Origin: Pseudomonadota bacterium
GTDB taxonomy: Bacteria > Pseudomonadota > Gammaproteobacteria > Steroidobacterales > Steroidobacteraceae
Assembly: GCA_023391815.1 (NCBI GenBank)
Contig: JAEWAF010000132.1
Location: forward strand, 124,001-188,000
Length of the DNA stretch: 64,000 nt
Reading direction: 5' to 3'
The notes under the pieces were generated by a model. That model did not search any database. It had not been told where the DNA came from and saw only the letters and a list, made by a program, of their open reading frames with translations. Both the position numbers and the translations under genes were made by a program. Positions within the stretch are counted from its first letter, which is position 1. Each line of letters opens with the position of its first letter. Positions 52,398 to 60,711 of this stretch are shown one piece after another.

Positions 52398-54224
52398 TTA
52401 CCAATCGAATCGATTCGGATCCGCCTGCGACTCTTCCGTCGCCATCAATTGATGCAGACGGCCGGGAGAATCCCGCCGCGCGGCTTCGTCGAGATTCTTT
52501 TTTGTGAGTTTGAGAATCGGATCTTCGGCGTCGCCGGGGCTGCTGGAGCGCGCGGGCCTGAGCGCCGCAGCGCGCACCGTGCCGGGCGGCTTCGGCTTCT
52601 TGCCACGTTGCACGTCGGGCTGACCTTCAGCGCTCAGATCGCCGAGCGTAGCGTCCGTTTTCGCGGAGGCCCCCTCACCGAAGGAGTCGTTCGCCGACTG
52701 CTGGCTGCTGTCGCCGGTGACGATGGGCCGCTCGTTTTCTTCGTCCATGACCGCGTCGGGCGCCTGCGATTTATCTTCGGTCGCCGCCGCAGCCGGCGGC
52801 TCGAGCATCGCGGTGAGCTGAGCTCGATAGTAGTTCCAGTCCGCGATCGAGCGATCGAGTCGCTCGCCTTGATGGGCCGCCTCGACGGCGTCGCGTATCG
52901 CGCCTTCGGCGATGGCGGTGCCGGTGCGTTGCGCATCGATGCCATAACGAAGCGTCGCTTCGACCATCAGGCGTAGATCGTATGCGTCATAGCCGAAGCG
53001 GGCGAGGTGATCGGCGATGGCGCGTAGCCGCTCGACGGGATTGCTGTCGAACACCTCGCGGACTTGAAATTCCGCCTCCGAATCGAAGTGGGCTCGGGCT
53101 GCAGGAGGTACCGAGAGGCTCAGCGCCACGGCACCAGCAACACAGGCGGCGAGACGAGTTGGCACGTTGGAGACTCGGTCTGGGCCGTCGGTGTCGTCCT
53201 TGCGGACCCGACGCGGCCGGGGTCGCTGCTGGAACTCACGAAGCAGGCTGATCAGCGCGAACAGGATTGCCGGTACCAGCAACCATTGAAAACGCTCGAT
53301 CTCGGCGCTGCCTGCCGCGTTGGCAACGCGGCCTTTGCGACCGGTTTCGACGGTTTCTTTCAGCAGCGCTTTTACATCGTCGATATCGGCGAGCGAGCCT
53401 GCGTCGATATATTTGCCCTGCGTCCTGCGGGCCAGCGCTTCCAAGGTCGCCGGCATCAGCATTGAATGCACGGCATCGCCGTTGGCATCGGCGAGATAGC
53501 CGCCATTTTGTACATCGGGAACGAACGCGCCGTTTGCAGTGCCGAGGCCGATCGCAACTACGTGAATCTCACGCTCCGCCATCCGTCCCAGCCGCTGCTC
53601 CCAGCCCTCGGTGCTGCTCTCGCCATCGCTCAGTACGATCAGATAACGATCGCGGTCCGCTGCCTCGCCGAAGCCGTCCAGTGCCGCGTCGAGCATCTTC
53701 GAATAATCCGAGCCGCCGCGGGGCAAGTAGTCAGTGTCGAGACTCGGGAGAAACTCCCGGATGATTCGATAATCGGGGCTGAGCGGCACTTGCACGAACG
53801 CCGTGCCCGCGAAGACCACCAACCCGACGCTCTCGCCTTGCAAGCTGTCCAGCAGGTTTTCGGTGAGCTGTTTGGCGCGATCCAGACGCGACGGAGGCGA
53901 GTCTTCGGCCAACATGCTCCGCGACAGGTCGACAGCGATCATGACCTCCCGCGTCTGGCTGTAGGACTGCGATGAGTCTTCACCCCAGCGAGGCCGCGCA
54001 ATGGCCAGCAGAGCAAAAGCAATGGCGAGGATAACGAACACGGCGACGGGCGACCTGCCGGGAGAGGCGAGGCGGATGGTATTGCCTGAGATCGCCACGC
54101 GCAGCATCGCTGGCCACCGATCGAGTGAGACTGTTCGTGCCGCTCGGCGTAGCAGAATGAACCCGAGCACCGGCACGACCAGCGTCAGCAGCATCCAGGG
54201 ATTTCCCCAGCTCATCGCACTCAT
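52398..54224 (-). CDS. Membrane-anchored vWA protein, BatB-like with BatC-like tail
   Basis: 608 residues. Two N-terminal helices (about 10-26 and 59-77), then a vWA domain with MIDAS DLSRS (Asp99, Ser101, Ser103), TAFVQVPLSPDYR, SDYSKMLDAALDG and LIVLSDGESS. Helices follow near 310-325 and 355-375. The last 230 residues are a helical segment and a long polar, probably disordered tail rich in acidic and Gln/Ser residues, as in BatB-BatC fusions. It completes the MoxR-DUF58-BatA set encoded on the other strand and lies 14 bp after the HupE-like gene. Confidence 0.9.
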   Translation of the reverse strand: MSAMSWGNPWMLLTLVVPVLGFILLRRAARTVSLDRWPAMLRVAISGNTIRLASPGRSPVAVFVILAIAFALLAIARPRWGEDSSQSYSQTREVMIAVDLSRSMLAEDSPPSRLDRAKQLTENLLDSLQGESVGLVVFAGTAFVQVPLSPDYRIIREFLPSLDTDYLPRGGSDYSKMLDAALDGFGEAADRDRYLIVLSDGESSTEGWEQRLGRMAEREIHVVAIGLGTANGAFVPDVQNGGYLADANGDAVHSMLMPATLEALARRTQGKYIDAGSLADIDDVKALLKETVETGRKGRVANAAGSAEIERFQWLLVPAILFALISLLREFQQRPRPRRVRKDDTDGPDRVSNVPTRLAACVAGAVALSLSVPPAARAHFDSEAEFQVREVFDSNPVERLRAIADHLARFGYDAYDLRLMVEATLRYGIDAQRTGTAIAEGAIRDAVEAAHQGERLDRSIADWNYYRAQLTAMLEPPAAAATEDKSQAPDAVMDEENERPIVTGDSSQQSANDSFGEGASAKTDATLGDLSAEGQPDVQRGKKPKPPGTVRAAALRPARSSSPGDAEDPILKLTKKNLDEAARRDSPGRLHQLMATEESQADPNRFDW

Positions 54225-54238
54225 CCTCTATCGATCGT

Positions 54239-55357
54239 TCACAACGCGCGCTGCCAAAGCCAGAACATGGCACAAGCGGCCGCTGCGGACGAACCGCCGT
54301 ACAACACGCCGGTTCGGTAAAAGCGGGTCCCGCGCAGGAAATAAGCGATGGGCAGGAACACGGCGACGATCGCGAGCTGCCCGAGCTCCACGCCGAGATT
54401 GAATCCGACCAGGGTGCGCAGCACCGGTTCGCCTTCCGCGCCGGCTTCGCTCAGAACATTGGCGAAACCGAAGCCGTGCAGAAGGCCGAATACAAAGGCG
54501 GTCCAGACGCCGCTCGCGCCGGCGGTGCGCGGCAGAAGATTGACGAGCGCGGCGATGAATACCGATGCGGCAATCGCCGACTCGACCAGTCGGGCAGGCA
54601 GCACGATCCACCCCAAGGCCGCGCAGCTCAGTGTGAGCGAGTGGGCGACGGTGAAAGCCGACACGATAGCAATCACACGCAGGAAAGGGCCGGAAAAATC
54701 CGCGGCGCCTTCGCGTCCATGCGCGGTCCGCGTGAGTACGGCGGGAATCAGCAGCACCAGCAGGAATAGCACGTGGTCGTACCCGATCCAGATATGCCAC
54801 ATGCCTGACGCGAGAAGCTCGAGGAATGCTGTCCGAATGACGTCGGCTCGTGAGAACAGAGTGGCGCCGGCTGCGGAGATCTCGACTCGTTGCGAGCCCG
54901 TGCCTTGCCAGATCACCTGCAGTGACGCGCGGTGCTCGGGCTGCAGCTCGAACAGCAGCGAGTAGTCGACCTCGAGAGAGGCGATGGGCCTGGCGGCGAC
55001 GGCGGAGAACTCGGAAAGGACGAAAGGCTGGTCCTTACGCGTGCCGAACGAGAGCTTGTCGAAGTGCACGGCGGGCGGCGCACCGTCCGCCAGGATGCGC
55101 AGGTTTGCATCCAGATACTGTTCTATATCTTCGCGGCGTCCCTCGATCTCCGGCCAGGCGATGTCGCCATCGCGATTGCCGTCGAGTGCCAGTGCCGCGT
55201 CCAGATCCAACAACGGCACCTGCCACTCGCCGCGCAGCCGCGCCTCATCGACGCGCAATGAAAGCATGGACTCATGCACCGACCGAGCATGAGCGCTGTC
55301 GATATGAATCGCTGCTGCCGCCACCGACAGCAGCATGATCGCGAACAGACGGCTCAT
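54239..55357 (-). CDS. HupE/UreJ-like membrane protein with periplasmic N-terminal domain
   Basis: 372 residues. After a signal peptide (to AHARS) comes a periplasmic beta-rich domain of about 160 residues containing an EF-hand-like loop (DGNRDGDIAWPE). Then six or so membrane helices form the HupE/UreJ_2 domain: IWIGYDHVLFLLVLLIPAVL, AFTVAHSLTLS, LLHGFGFANVL and GFNLGVELGQLAI, with the conserved His/Asp residues thought to bind metal (nickel or cobalt in studied relatives). No hydrogenase or urease is nearby. It overlaps the LysR stop by 4 bases and precedes the BatB-like gene. Confidence 0.88.
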   Translation of the reverse strand: MSRLFAIMLLSVAAAAIHIDSAHARSVHESMLSLRVDEARLRGEWQVPLLDLDAALALDGNRDGDIAWPEIEGRREDIEQYLDANLRILADGAPPAVHFDKLSFGTRKDQPFVLSEFSAVAARPIASLEVDYSLLFELQPEHRASLQVIWQGTGSQRVEISAAGATLFSRADVIRTAFLELLASGMWHIWIGYDHVLFLLVLLIPAVLTRTAHGREGAADFSGPFLRVIAIVSAFTVAHSLTLSCAALGWIVLPARLVESAIAASVFIAALVNLLPRTAGASGVWTAFVFGLLHGFGFANVLSEAGAEGEPVLRTLVGFNLGVELGQLAIVAVFLPIAYFLRGTRFYRTGVLYGGSSAAAACAMFWLWQRAL

Positions 55358-56337
55358 TGCACGGCGTGCAGCCGGCGCTCTCTGTTCCTTAGAAAGCTGA
55401 TCAACTCCGTGGCGATCATCTTGACCGACTGCACGAACGCCTTTTGCACGCTGTTGAGCGGACCTTCGGCCCGGTACACCGCATACAGGTTGATCTTCAT
55501 GATGGGCTCGACCACGCGAGTCTGCAGCTCCGCGCCCGCCGACACGGCGGTGAACGGATCGACCAGCGCCAGACCCTCGCCGCTACAGACGATGTCCTTG
55601 GCGATCTGATACGTCTGTACCCAGGTCGAGATGCGCGCCGGCGGATCGAGCTGTTCCAGGTAGGCTTGCAGCTGACGGCCCAGTTGATCGGCGCGCGTAA
55701 TGCCCAACAGCGTGGAGTTGGCGAGCGAGTCGATCGAGATCGATTGCAGGGCGGCGGTGCGCGACCAGGTGTCCTTCGGCGCGATCAGCACCAGCGGTCC
55801 TTCGCACAGATGCTCGCAGCGAATGTCGGGATGGGAAAGCTCTTGCAGAGTGATGCCGACATCGGCTTCGCGAAGAATGATGGACTTGAGCATCTCGGGG
55901 GAATGCTGAGTTGACAGCTCCACGGAGCTCTGTCCCAGGGTCTGTCGCAGGCGTGCCAGCGACTTGGGAATGATGGCGTTGGCGAGTGTGGGCGTACTGA
56001 TCGCGCGCAAGGGGTACTTCTCGGCGCGAGCGATGTTGGAGACCAGCCGCTGCAGATCGCGCAACTCTTCGAAGATGCGCTCCATCTGTCCTTGCAACAG
56101 CCGGCCTTCGGGACTGAGATGCCACTGGCCTTTCAAGCGCACGAACAGCGGAAAGCCGAGCCGGCGCTCGGCCTGCTTCAGCAGCTTGGTCGCCGCCGGT
56201 TGAGAAATATTCAAGAGCGAGGCGGCATCGGTCAGCGTGCCCGCCTGCAGGATGGCCTGGAACATCTCGATATAACGCAGATGCATGACCCCCAGTGGAG
56301 CGAGGTCGGCGTTGGTATCGCGCAAGGTCGATTGCAT
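55354..56337 (-). CDS. LysR-family regulator of the minus-strand operon
   Basis: 327 residues from ATG 56337, which follows GGGGAG; the frame stays open to 56595 without support and would overlap the divergent receptor gene. The N-terminal helix-turn-helix is TLTDAASLLNISQPAATKLL with ERRLGFPLFVRLKGQWHLS, of the GbpR/CbbR-like kind. The effector domain follows. As first gene of the LysR-HupE-BatB-Bat operon and divergent from a TonB receptor-RND operon, it may control either side. Inducer unknown. Confidence 0.9.
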   Translation of the reverse strand: MQSTLRDTNADLAPLGVMHLRYIEMFQAILQAGTLTDAASLLNISQPAATKLLKQAERRLGFPLFVRLKGQWHLSPEGRLLQGQMERIFEELRDLQRLVSNIARAEKYPLRAISTPTLANAIIPKSLARLRQTLGQSSVELSTQHSPEMLKSIILREADVGITLQELSHPDIRCEHLCEGPLVLIAPKDTWSRTAALQSISIDSLANSTLLGITRADQLGRQLQAYLEQLDPPARISTWVQTYQIAKDIVCSGEGLALVDPFTAVSAGAELQTRVVEPIMKINLYAVYRAEGPLNSVQKAFVQSVKMIATELISFLRNRERRLHAVQ

Positions 56338-56578
56338 GCAACTCCCCGAAATTGCCGCGAGCGGGACAGCAAGCGAAGTTGCAGCTTTCATGCCATGCAG
56401 CAACACGCAGCCGAGTTCGTGCGCCGGGGCTCGCGTCGACGAAGACGGAACATTGTCACAACGATGCGTCGCGCATGATTTTTCGTCCGTGCCCTGAAAA
56501 GTTCGGCGCGCGGCCGCTCGTGCACTCTTTGGAGTCTGGAACACGCGCAAATTTGCGACCAAACAGTGCGAGAGGCGC

Positions 56579-59569
56579 ATGGCGAGCGCGAGCACGGTGC
56601 GTATAACCCATCGTTATGCACTCGAACTGCCTTTTCATGCCGTGTTGGCGCGGGTGTTGCTAGCGTTGTGGCTGTTCCGGTTACACGTGAGGATCGCGCC
56701 GTTGTTCGAATCAGTTCCAAAGATCAGGAGGATCGGCGACTCAATCCAGGGACTGAATGTTTTATTCGCGCTTGCTTTCGCCACGCCGCTGGCGGCACAG
56801 GAAGTCACGACCACTCCCGCGGTGACCGACGAGCAGGGCGCAATCGAAGATGTGGTGGTTACCGGCAGCCGCCTGGCGCGCACCGGCTATGAAACACCCA
56901 CTCCGGTGACGGTGATCGGCGAGGCGGACATTCTGTCTTCCGGCCAGCCGAACATCGCCGATTTCGTCAACGAGTTGCCGTCGGTGGCGGGCAGCAGCGC
57001 GCCCTCGACCGCGAATCGCAGCTTGAGCAATGGTGCCGCTGGCATCAGCTCGGTGAATCTTCGCTCGCTCGGCAATGCGCGCACGCTGGTTTTGCTGGAT
57101 GGCCGCCGCTCGGTCGGCTCGCTCGCGCAGGGCACGGTGGACATCAACACCTTTCCGCAGGGCTTGGTCAAAAACATCGAGATCGTCACCGGCGGCGCAT
57201 CGGCCACCTACGGTTCCGACGCAGTGTCCGGCGTCGTCAATTTCATTCTCGACAAGACCTATAGCGGCTTGAAGTTCAACATCGAAGGCGGCGAAACCTC
57301 CGCTGGCGACGATCGCAACTGGCAGGCGACGGTGACCGCGGGCGTGCCATTCGCCGAAGGTCGCGGACATCTCTTATTCAATGCGGAGTCGGCACGTCGC
57401 GACGGCATCTATGGCATGCATCGCAAATGGGCGGATGAGGGCTGGTACATGGTCAACAACCCGGCTTACCAGCCCGGCAACGGCGCACCCGAATATCTAG
57501 TCACGAATCATGCCGGTCAAAGCGTGATGACGCCCGGTGGCATCATCACGAACACCGCCTTGCGCGGCACGTACTTCGGGGTCGGCGGCTCCGTGAATCA
57601 ATTCGCCTATGGAGCCACGCGCGATCCATGGACGGTCGGCGGCGACTGGGCGCTGGGGCAATCGAATCAGCTCACATCGCTCGAGCCCGAGAGCAATCGT
57701 GACGGCGTGTTCACCCGCCTGTCGTGGGAACTGACCGATAGCATCGCCGCGTTCGCCGAGGCGTCGTGGAATCGTAACAGCGCCAAACAGTGGGGCGGCG
57801 TGCAGTCCGATAAAGGCACGATCACCATCATGGCGGACAACGCATTCATCCCGGCGGCGGTGCGCCAGCGGATCGTCGAATACAACGCGCTGCCGGTCGC
57901 GGACATCACACAATTCAACCTGGGCTCCTCGAACGCCGACATTCCGACTCGTGAAAGCGACAACGAGCGTACGGTGAAGCGCTTCGTGCTCGGCATGGAA
58001 GGTGCCTTCGTGCTGGGCAGCGATTGGAAGTGGGATACTTATTATCAGCGCGGCATCACCGACGCCGACGAGCGCTTGTATTCCGCCAACACCGCGCGGC
58101 TGCGGCTGGCGCAGGACGCTGTGTTCCATCCAGTCACGGGCGCAGTCGTCTGCCGTTCCTCGATCGCGAATCCCGGCAACGGCTGCGTGCCGTTCAATCG
58201 CATGGGCATCGGCGTCAACAGTCCCGACGCATTGGCCTATTTCATGGGCCGTCCGGAGCGCACGCAAAAGTTCGAGCAGGACGTGGCGGCGCTCAACTTC
58301 AGCACCAGGCTGAGCAATCCCTGGCTCGATCCCATCGGCGTGGCGTTCGGTGTCGAGTATCGACGCGAGGAAATTTCAGGTTACGTTGCCCCGGAATATC
58401 AGGAAGGCTGGATCGTCGGCAACTTCCTGCCCACCTTCGGCACTTACACCGTGCGCGAAGCGTATCTCGAAACCCTCGTGTCGCTGCCGTGGCGCCTGGA
58501 GTTCAACGGCGCGGCGCGCGGCACCGACTACAGCACATCCGGGTTCGTGACGACATGGAAAGCGGGCCTGGCCTGGTCGCCGCTCGCGGACCTGCGCCTG
58601 CGTGCGACACTGTCCCGCGATATTCGTGCGCCGAACCTGGAAGAGCTGTATCAGGCCGGGCGCCGTCGCACCAACTCACTCACCGATCCGTTCTTCGACA
58701 ACATCTCGCAACGCTTCACCGAGACGACACGGGGCAATCTGGAGTTGCAGCCCGAGAAGGCCGACGCGCTGGGACTCGGCATCGTCTATCAGCCCGCGTT
58801 CGTCCCCGGCCTGGGACTGTCGCTCGATTACTACGACATCGAGATCGAGGACGCGATCAGCATGGTGACGGCACAGGACATCGTCGACCGGTGCTTCGAC
58901 GGCAACCAGACGTTCTGTGCCGCCTTCACGCGCGATCCCACCTCCGATTCGGGCAACGAGCTGTTGATCAACAACACGCCCTTCAATTTCGTTTCCGAGC
59001 GCGCGCGCGGCCTGGACCTCGAGCTCACGTACCGCTTCGCTCTGTCGGAGCTCGGCGGCTCGTTGCCGGGCGATCTCACGTTGCGCTCGCTGGCGACGCA
59101 CTACATCGAGATGTCTTCGAACAACGGCGTCGACCCGCCGACCGACCGCGCCGGGCAAAACACCAATGGCGGCCCGCCGGATTGGCAATATCGCCTGTCC
59201 GCGGCCTACACGCTGGATCAGCTGACGGTCCAGCTCACCGGCCGGGGCATCAGCTCGGGCACGTATGACAATACATACGTTGAGTGCACCTCGGGTTGCC
59301 CGCAATCGACGGCGTTGAGTCGAACCATCAACACCAATCACATCGACGGCGCGTTTTATCTGGATGCTTTCATCGCCTGGACGGTGCGGACCGACAGTTT
59401 GCGCAACCAGATTTTCTTCAAGGTGAACAATCTCACCGACAAGGATCCAGTGGTGGTCGGGCTCGGTCCCGGCGACAGCAGCAACGTCGAGCCGGGCATC
59501 AATCGGGCGCTCTACGATTACCTCGGTCGAACGTTCCGGATCGGCTTTCGTATCGACTGGGGCTCATGA
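56579..59569 (+). CDS. TonB-dependent outer-membrane receptor, start uncertain
   Basis: 996 residues as opened at ATG 56579. The mature protein is clear: cleavage near FATPLAAQ, TonB-box region VEDVVVTG-like (IEDVVVTGSRLARTGYETP), plug domain with VNLRSLGNARTLVLLDGRRS and SATYGSDAVSGVVNF, and a long barrel ending in FRIGFRIDWGS. The signal peptide lies unusually deep, at about residue 58-74, and a strong AGGAGG (56726-56731) precedes it with no standard start codon at the right distance. The true start may be a rare codon such as ATC 56744 or GTG 56690. Its stop overlaps the RND adaptor start (ATGA). Confidence 0.88.
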   Translation: MASASTVRITHRYALELPFHAVLARVLLALWLFRLHVRIAPLFESVPKIRRIGDSIQGLNVLFALAFATPLAAQEVTTTPAVTDEQGAIEDVVVTGSRLARTGYETPTPVTVIGEADILSSGQPNIADFVNELPSVAGSSAPSTANRSLSNGAAGISSVNLRSLGNARTLVLLDGRRSVGSLAQGTVDINTFPQGLVKNIEIVTGGASATYGSDAVSGVVNFILDKTYSGLKFNIEGGETSAGDDRNWQATVTAGVPFAEGRGHLLFNAESARRDGIYGMHRKWADEGWYMVNNPAYQPGNGAPEYLVTNHAGQSVMTPGGIITNTALRGTYFGVGGSVNQFAYGATRDPWTVGGDWALGQSNQLTSLEPESNRDGVFTRLSWELTDSIAAFAEASWNRNSAKQWGGVQSDKGTITIMADNAFIPAAVRQRIVEYNALPVADITQFNLGSSNADIPTRESDNERTVKRFVLGMEGAFVLGSDWKWDTYYQRGITDADERLYSANTARLRLAQDAVFHPVTGAVVCRSSIANPGNGCVPFNRMGIGVNSPDALAYFMGRPERTQKFEQDVAALNFSTRLSNPWLDPIGVAFGVEYRREEISGYVAPEYQEGWIVGNFLPTFGTYTVREAYLETLVSLPWRLEFNGAARGTDYSTSGFVTTWKAGLAWSPLADLRLRATLSRDIRAPNLEELYQAGRRRTNSLTDPFFDNISQRFTETTRGNLELQPEKADALGLGIVYQPAFVPGLGLSLDYYDIEIEDAISMVTAQDIVDRCFDGNQTFCAAFTRDPTSDSGNELLINNTPFNFVSERARGLDLELTYRFALSELGGSLPGDLTLRSLATHYIEMSSNNGVDPPTDRAGQNTNGGPPDWQYRLSAAYTLDQLTVQLTGRGISSGTYDNTYVECTSGCPQSTALSRTINTNHIDGAFYLDAFIAWTVRTDSLRNQIFFKVNNLTDKDPVVVGLGPGDSSNVEPGINRALYDYLGRTFRIGFRIDWGS

Positions 59570-60711
59570 CGAAGGGATATCGGACGGCGGCGGTCGGTGC
59601 GGTCGTGCTGCTCGCCGCCGGTGCTTGGATCTACACACGCAACTCGACAACGCCTCCCGCCGCGTCGGGCGGCGGTGGTTCCGGCGTGCCGGTGACCGTC
59701 GCCGAAGCGCAGCGTCGAGATGTGCCTCAACGCATGTCGGCGATCGGGACGGTTCAGTCGCTGCACACTGTCGTCCTTCGGCCGCAGGTCACCGGCACGG
59801 TCACCGAGGTGCTGTTCGTCGAAGGCGAACTGGTCGAGCGTGGCGCATTGCTGGCACGGATCGACGATCGCACCATCAAAGCGGCGCTCGCGCAAGCGCA
59901 GGCGGAGAAGGCGAGCGCCGAAGCGGATCTGCGGATCGCCGAACTGGACCTGGCTCGTTACAACGGTCTGAGCGATCGGAGCATCGTGCCGCGCCAGACG
60001 CTGGAACAACAGGCGGCGCTGGTCGAGAAACTCAAAGCGGCGATTCGGGCGAGCGAGGCGCGCATCGATGTTCAGCGCGTGCAGCTCTCGTTCACCGAAA
60101 TTCGCTCACCGGTGCGTGGCCGTGCGGGTATTCGTCGCATCGATCCAGGCAACCTGGTGCAGGTTGGCGATGAACAGGGCCTGGTCACCGTCACCCAGAT
60201 CGACCCGATCTCCGTGATCTTCACGTTGCCGCAAGAAGTATTGCCACGATTGCGAGATGTTTCCAAAGCAAGCCAGCGGATGCAGGTGACGGCATTCGAC
60301 CGGGACGGAGGCGAGCCGCTCGCACGAGGCCGTCTGACGACGCTCGACAATCAAATCGACATCGCGACCGGCACGCTCCGCCTGCGCGCCGAGTTCGTCA
60401 ACACGAGCGGCGAGCTGTGGCCGGGACAGTTCGTGACAGTGCAACTGGAGACCGGCACCAGCGCGAACGCGACCGTCGTACCCGCGCACGCCATCCAGCA
60501 AGGGTTGGAAGGACCGTTCGTTTATCGTGTTCAGAACGCGGTCGCCGAGCCGGTCCCCGTCATCACCAGCTATTTCGACGATGAGATCGCGGTGATCGTC
60601 ACCGGCGTGGTTCCGGGTGATTCGATCGTGGTCGATGGACAATCCCGGCTCAAGCCGGGCGCGAAGGTGAAGGCATCGACCAGCGGTACAGATCATGTCG
60701 CGGGTACCTGA
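59566..60711 (+). CDS. RND efflux periplasmic adaptor (MdtA type)
   Basis: 381 residues. A signal/membrane anchor (AVGAVVLLAAGAWIY) is followed by a glycine-rich linker, the lipoyl half-motifs (VLRPQVTGTVTEVLFVEGEL and EIRSPVRGRAGIRRIDPGNL), a helical hairpin (about 100-170, rich in Ala/Gln/Glu), beta-barrel and membrane-proximal domains. It links the inner-membrane pump encoded next to an outer-membrane channel. It overlaps the receptor gene by 4 bases and the pump gene by 17 bases, so all three are translationally coupled. No TolC-like channel gene is in view. Confidence 0.94.
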   Translation: MTKGYRTAAVGAVVLLAAGAWIYTRNSTTPPAASGGGGSGVPVTVAEAQRRDVPQRMSAIGTVQSLHTVVLRPQVTGTVTEVLFVEGELVERGALLARIDDRTIKAALAQAQAEKASAEADLRIAELDLARYNGLSDRSIVPRQTLEQQAALVEKLKAAIRASEARIDVQRVQLSFTEIRSPVRGRAGIRRIDPGNLVQVGDEQGLVTVTQIDPISVIFTLPQEVLPRLRDVSKASQRMQVTAFDRDGGEPLARGRLTTLDNQIDIATGTLRLRAEFVNTSGELWPGQFVTVQLETGTSANATVVPAHAIQQGLEGPFVYRVQNAVAEPVPVITSYFDDEIAVIVTGVVPGDSIVVDGQSRLKPGAKVKASTSGTDHVAGT

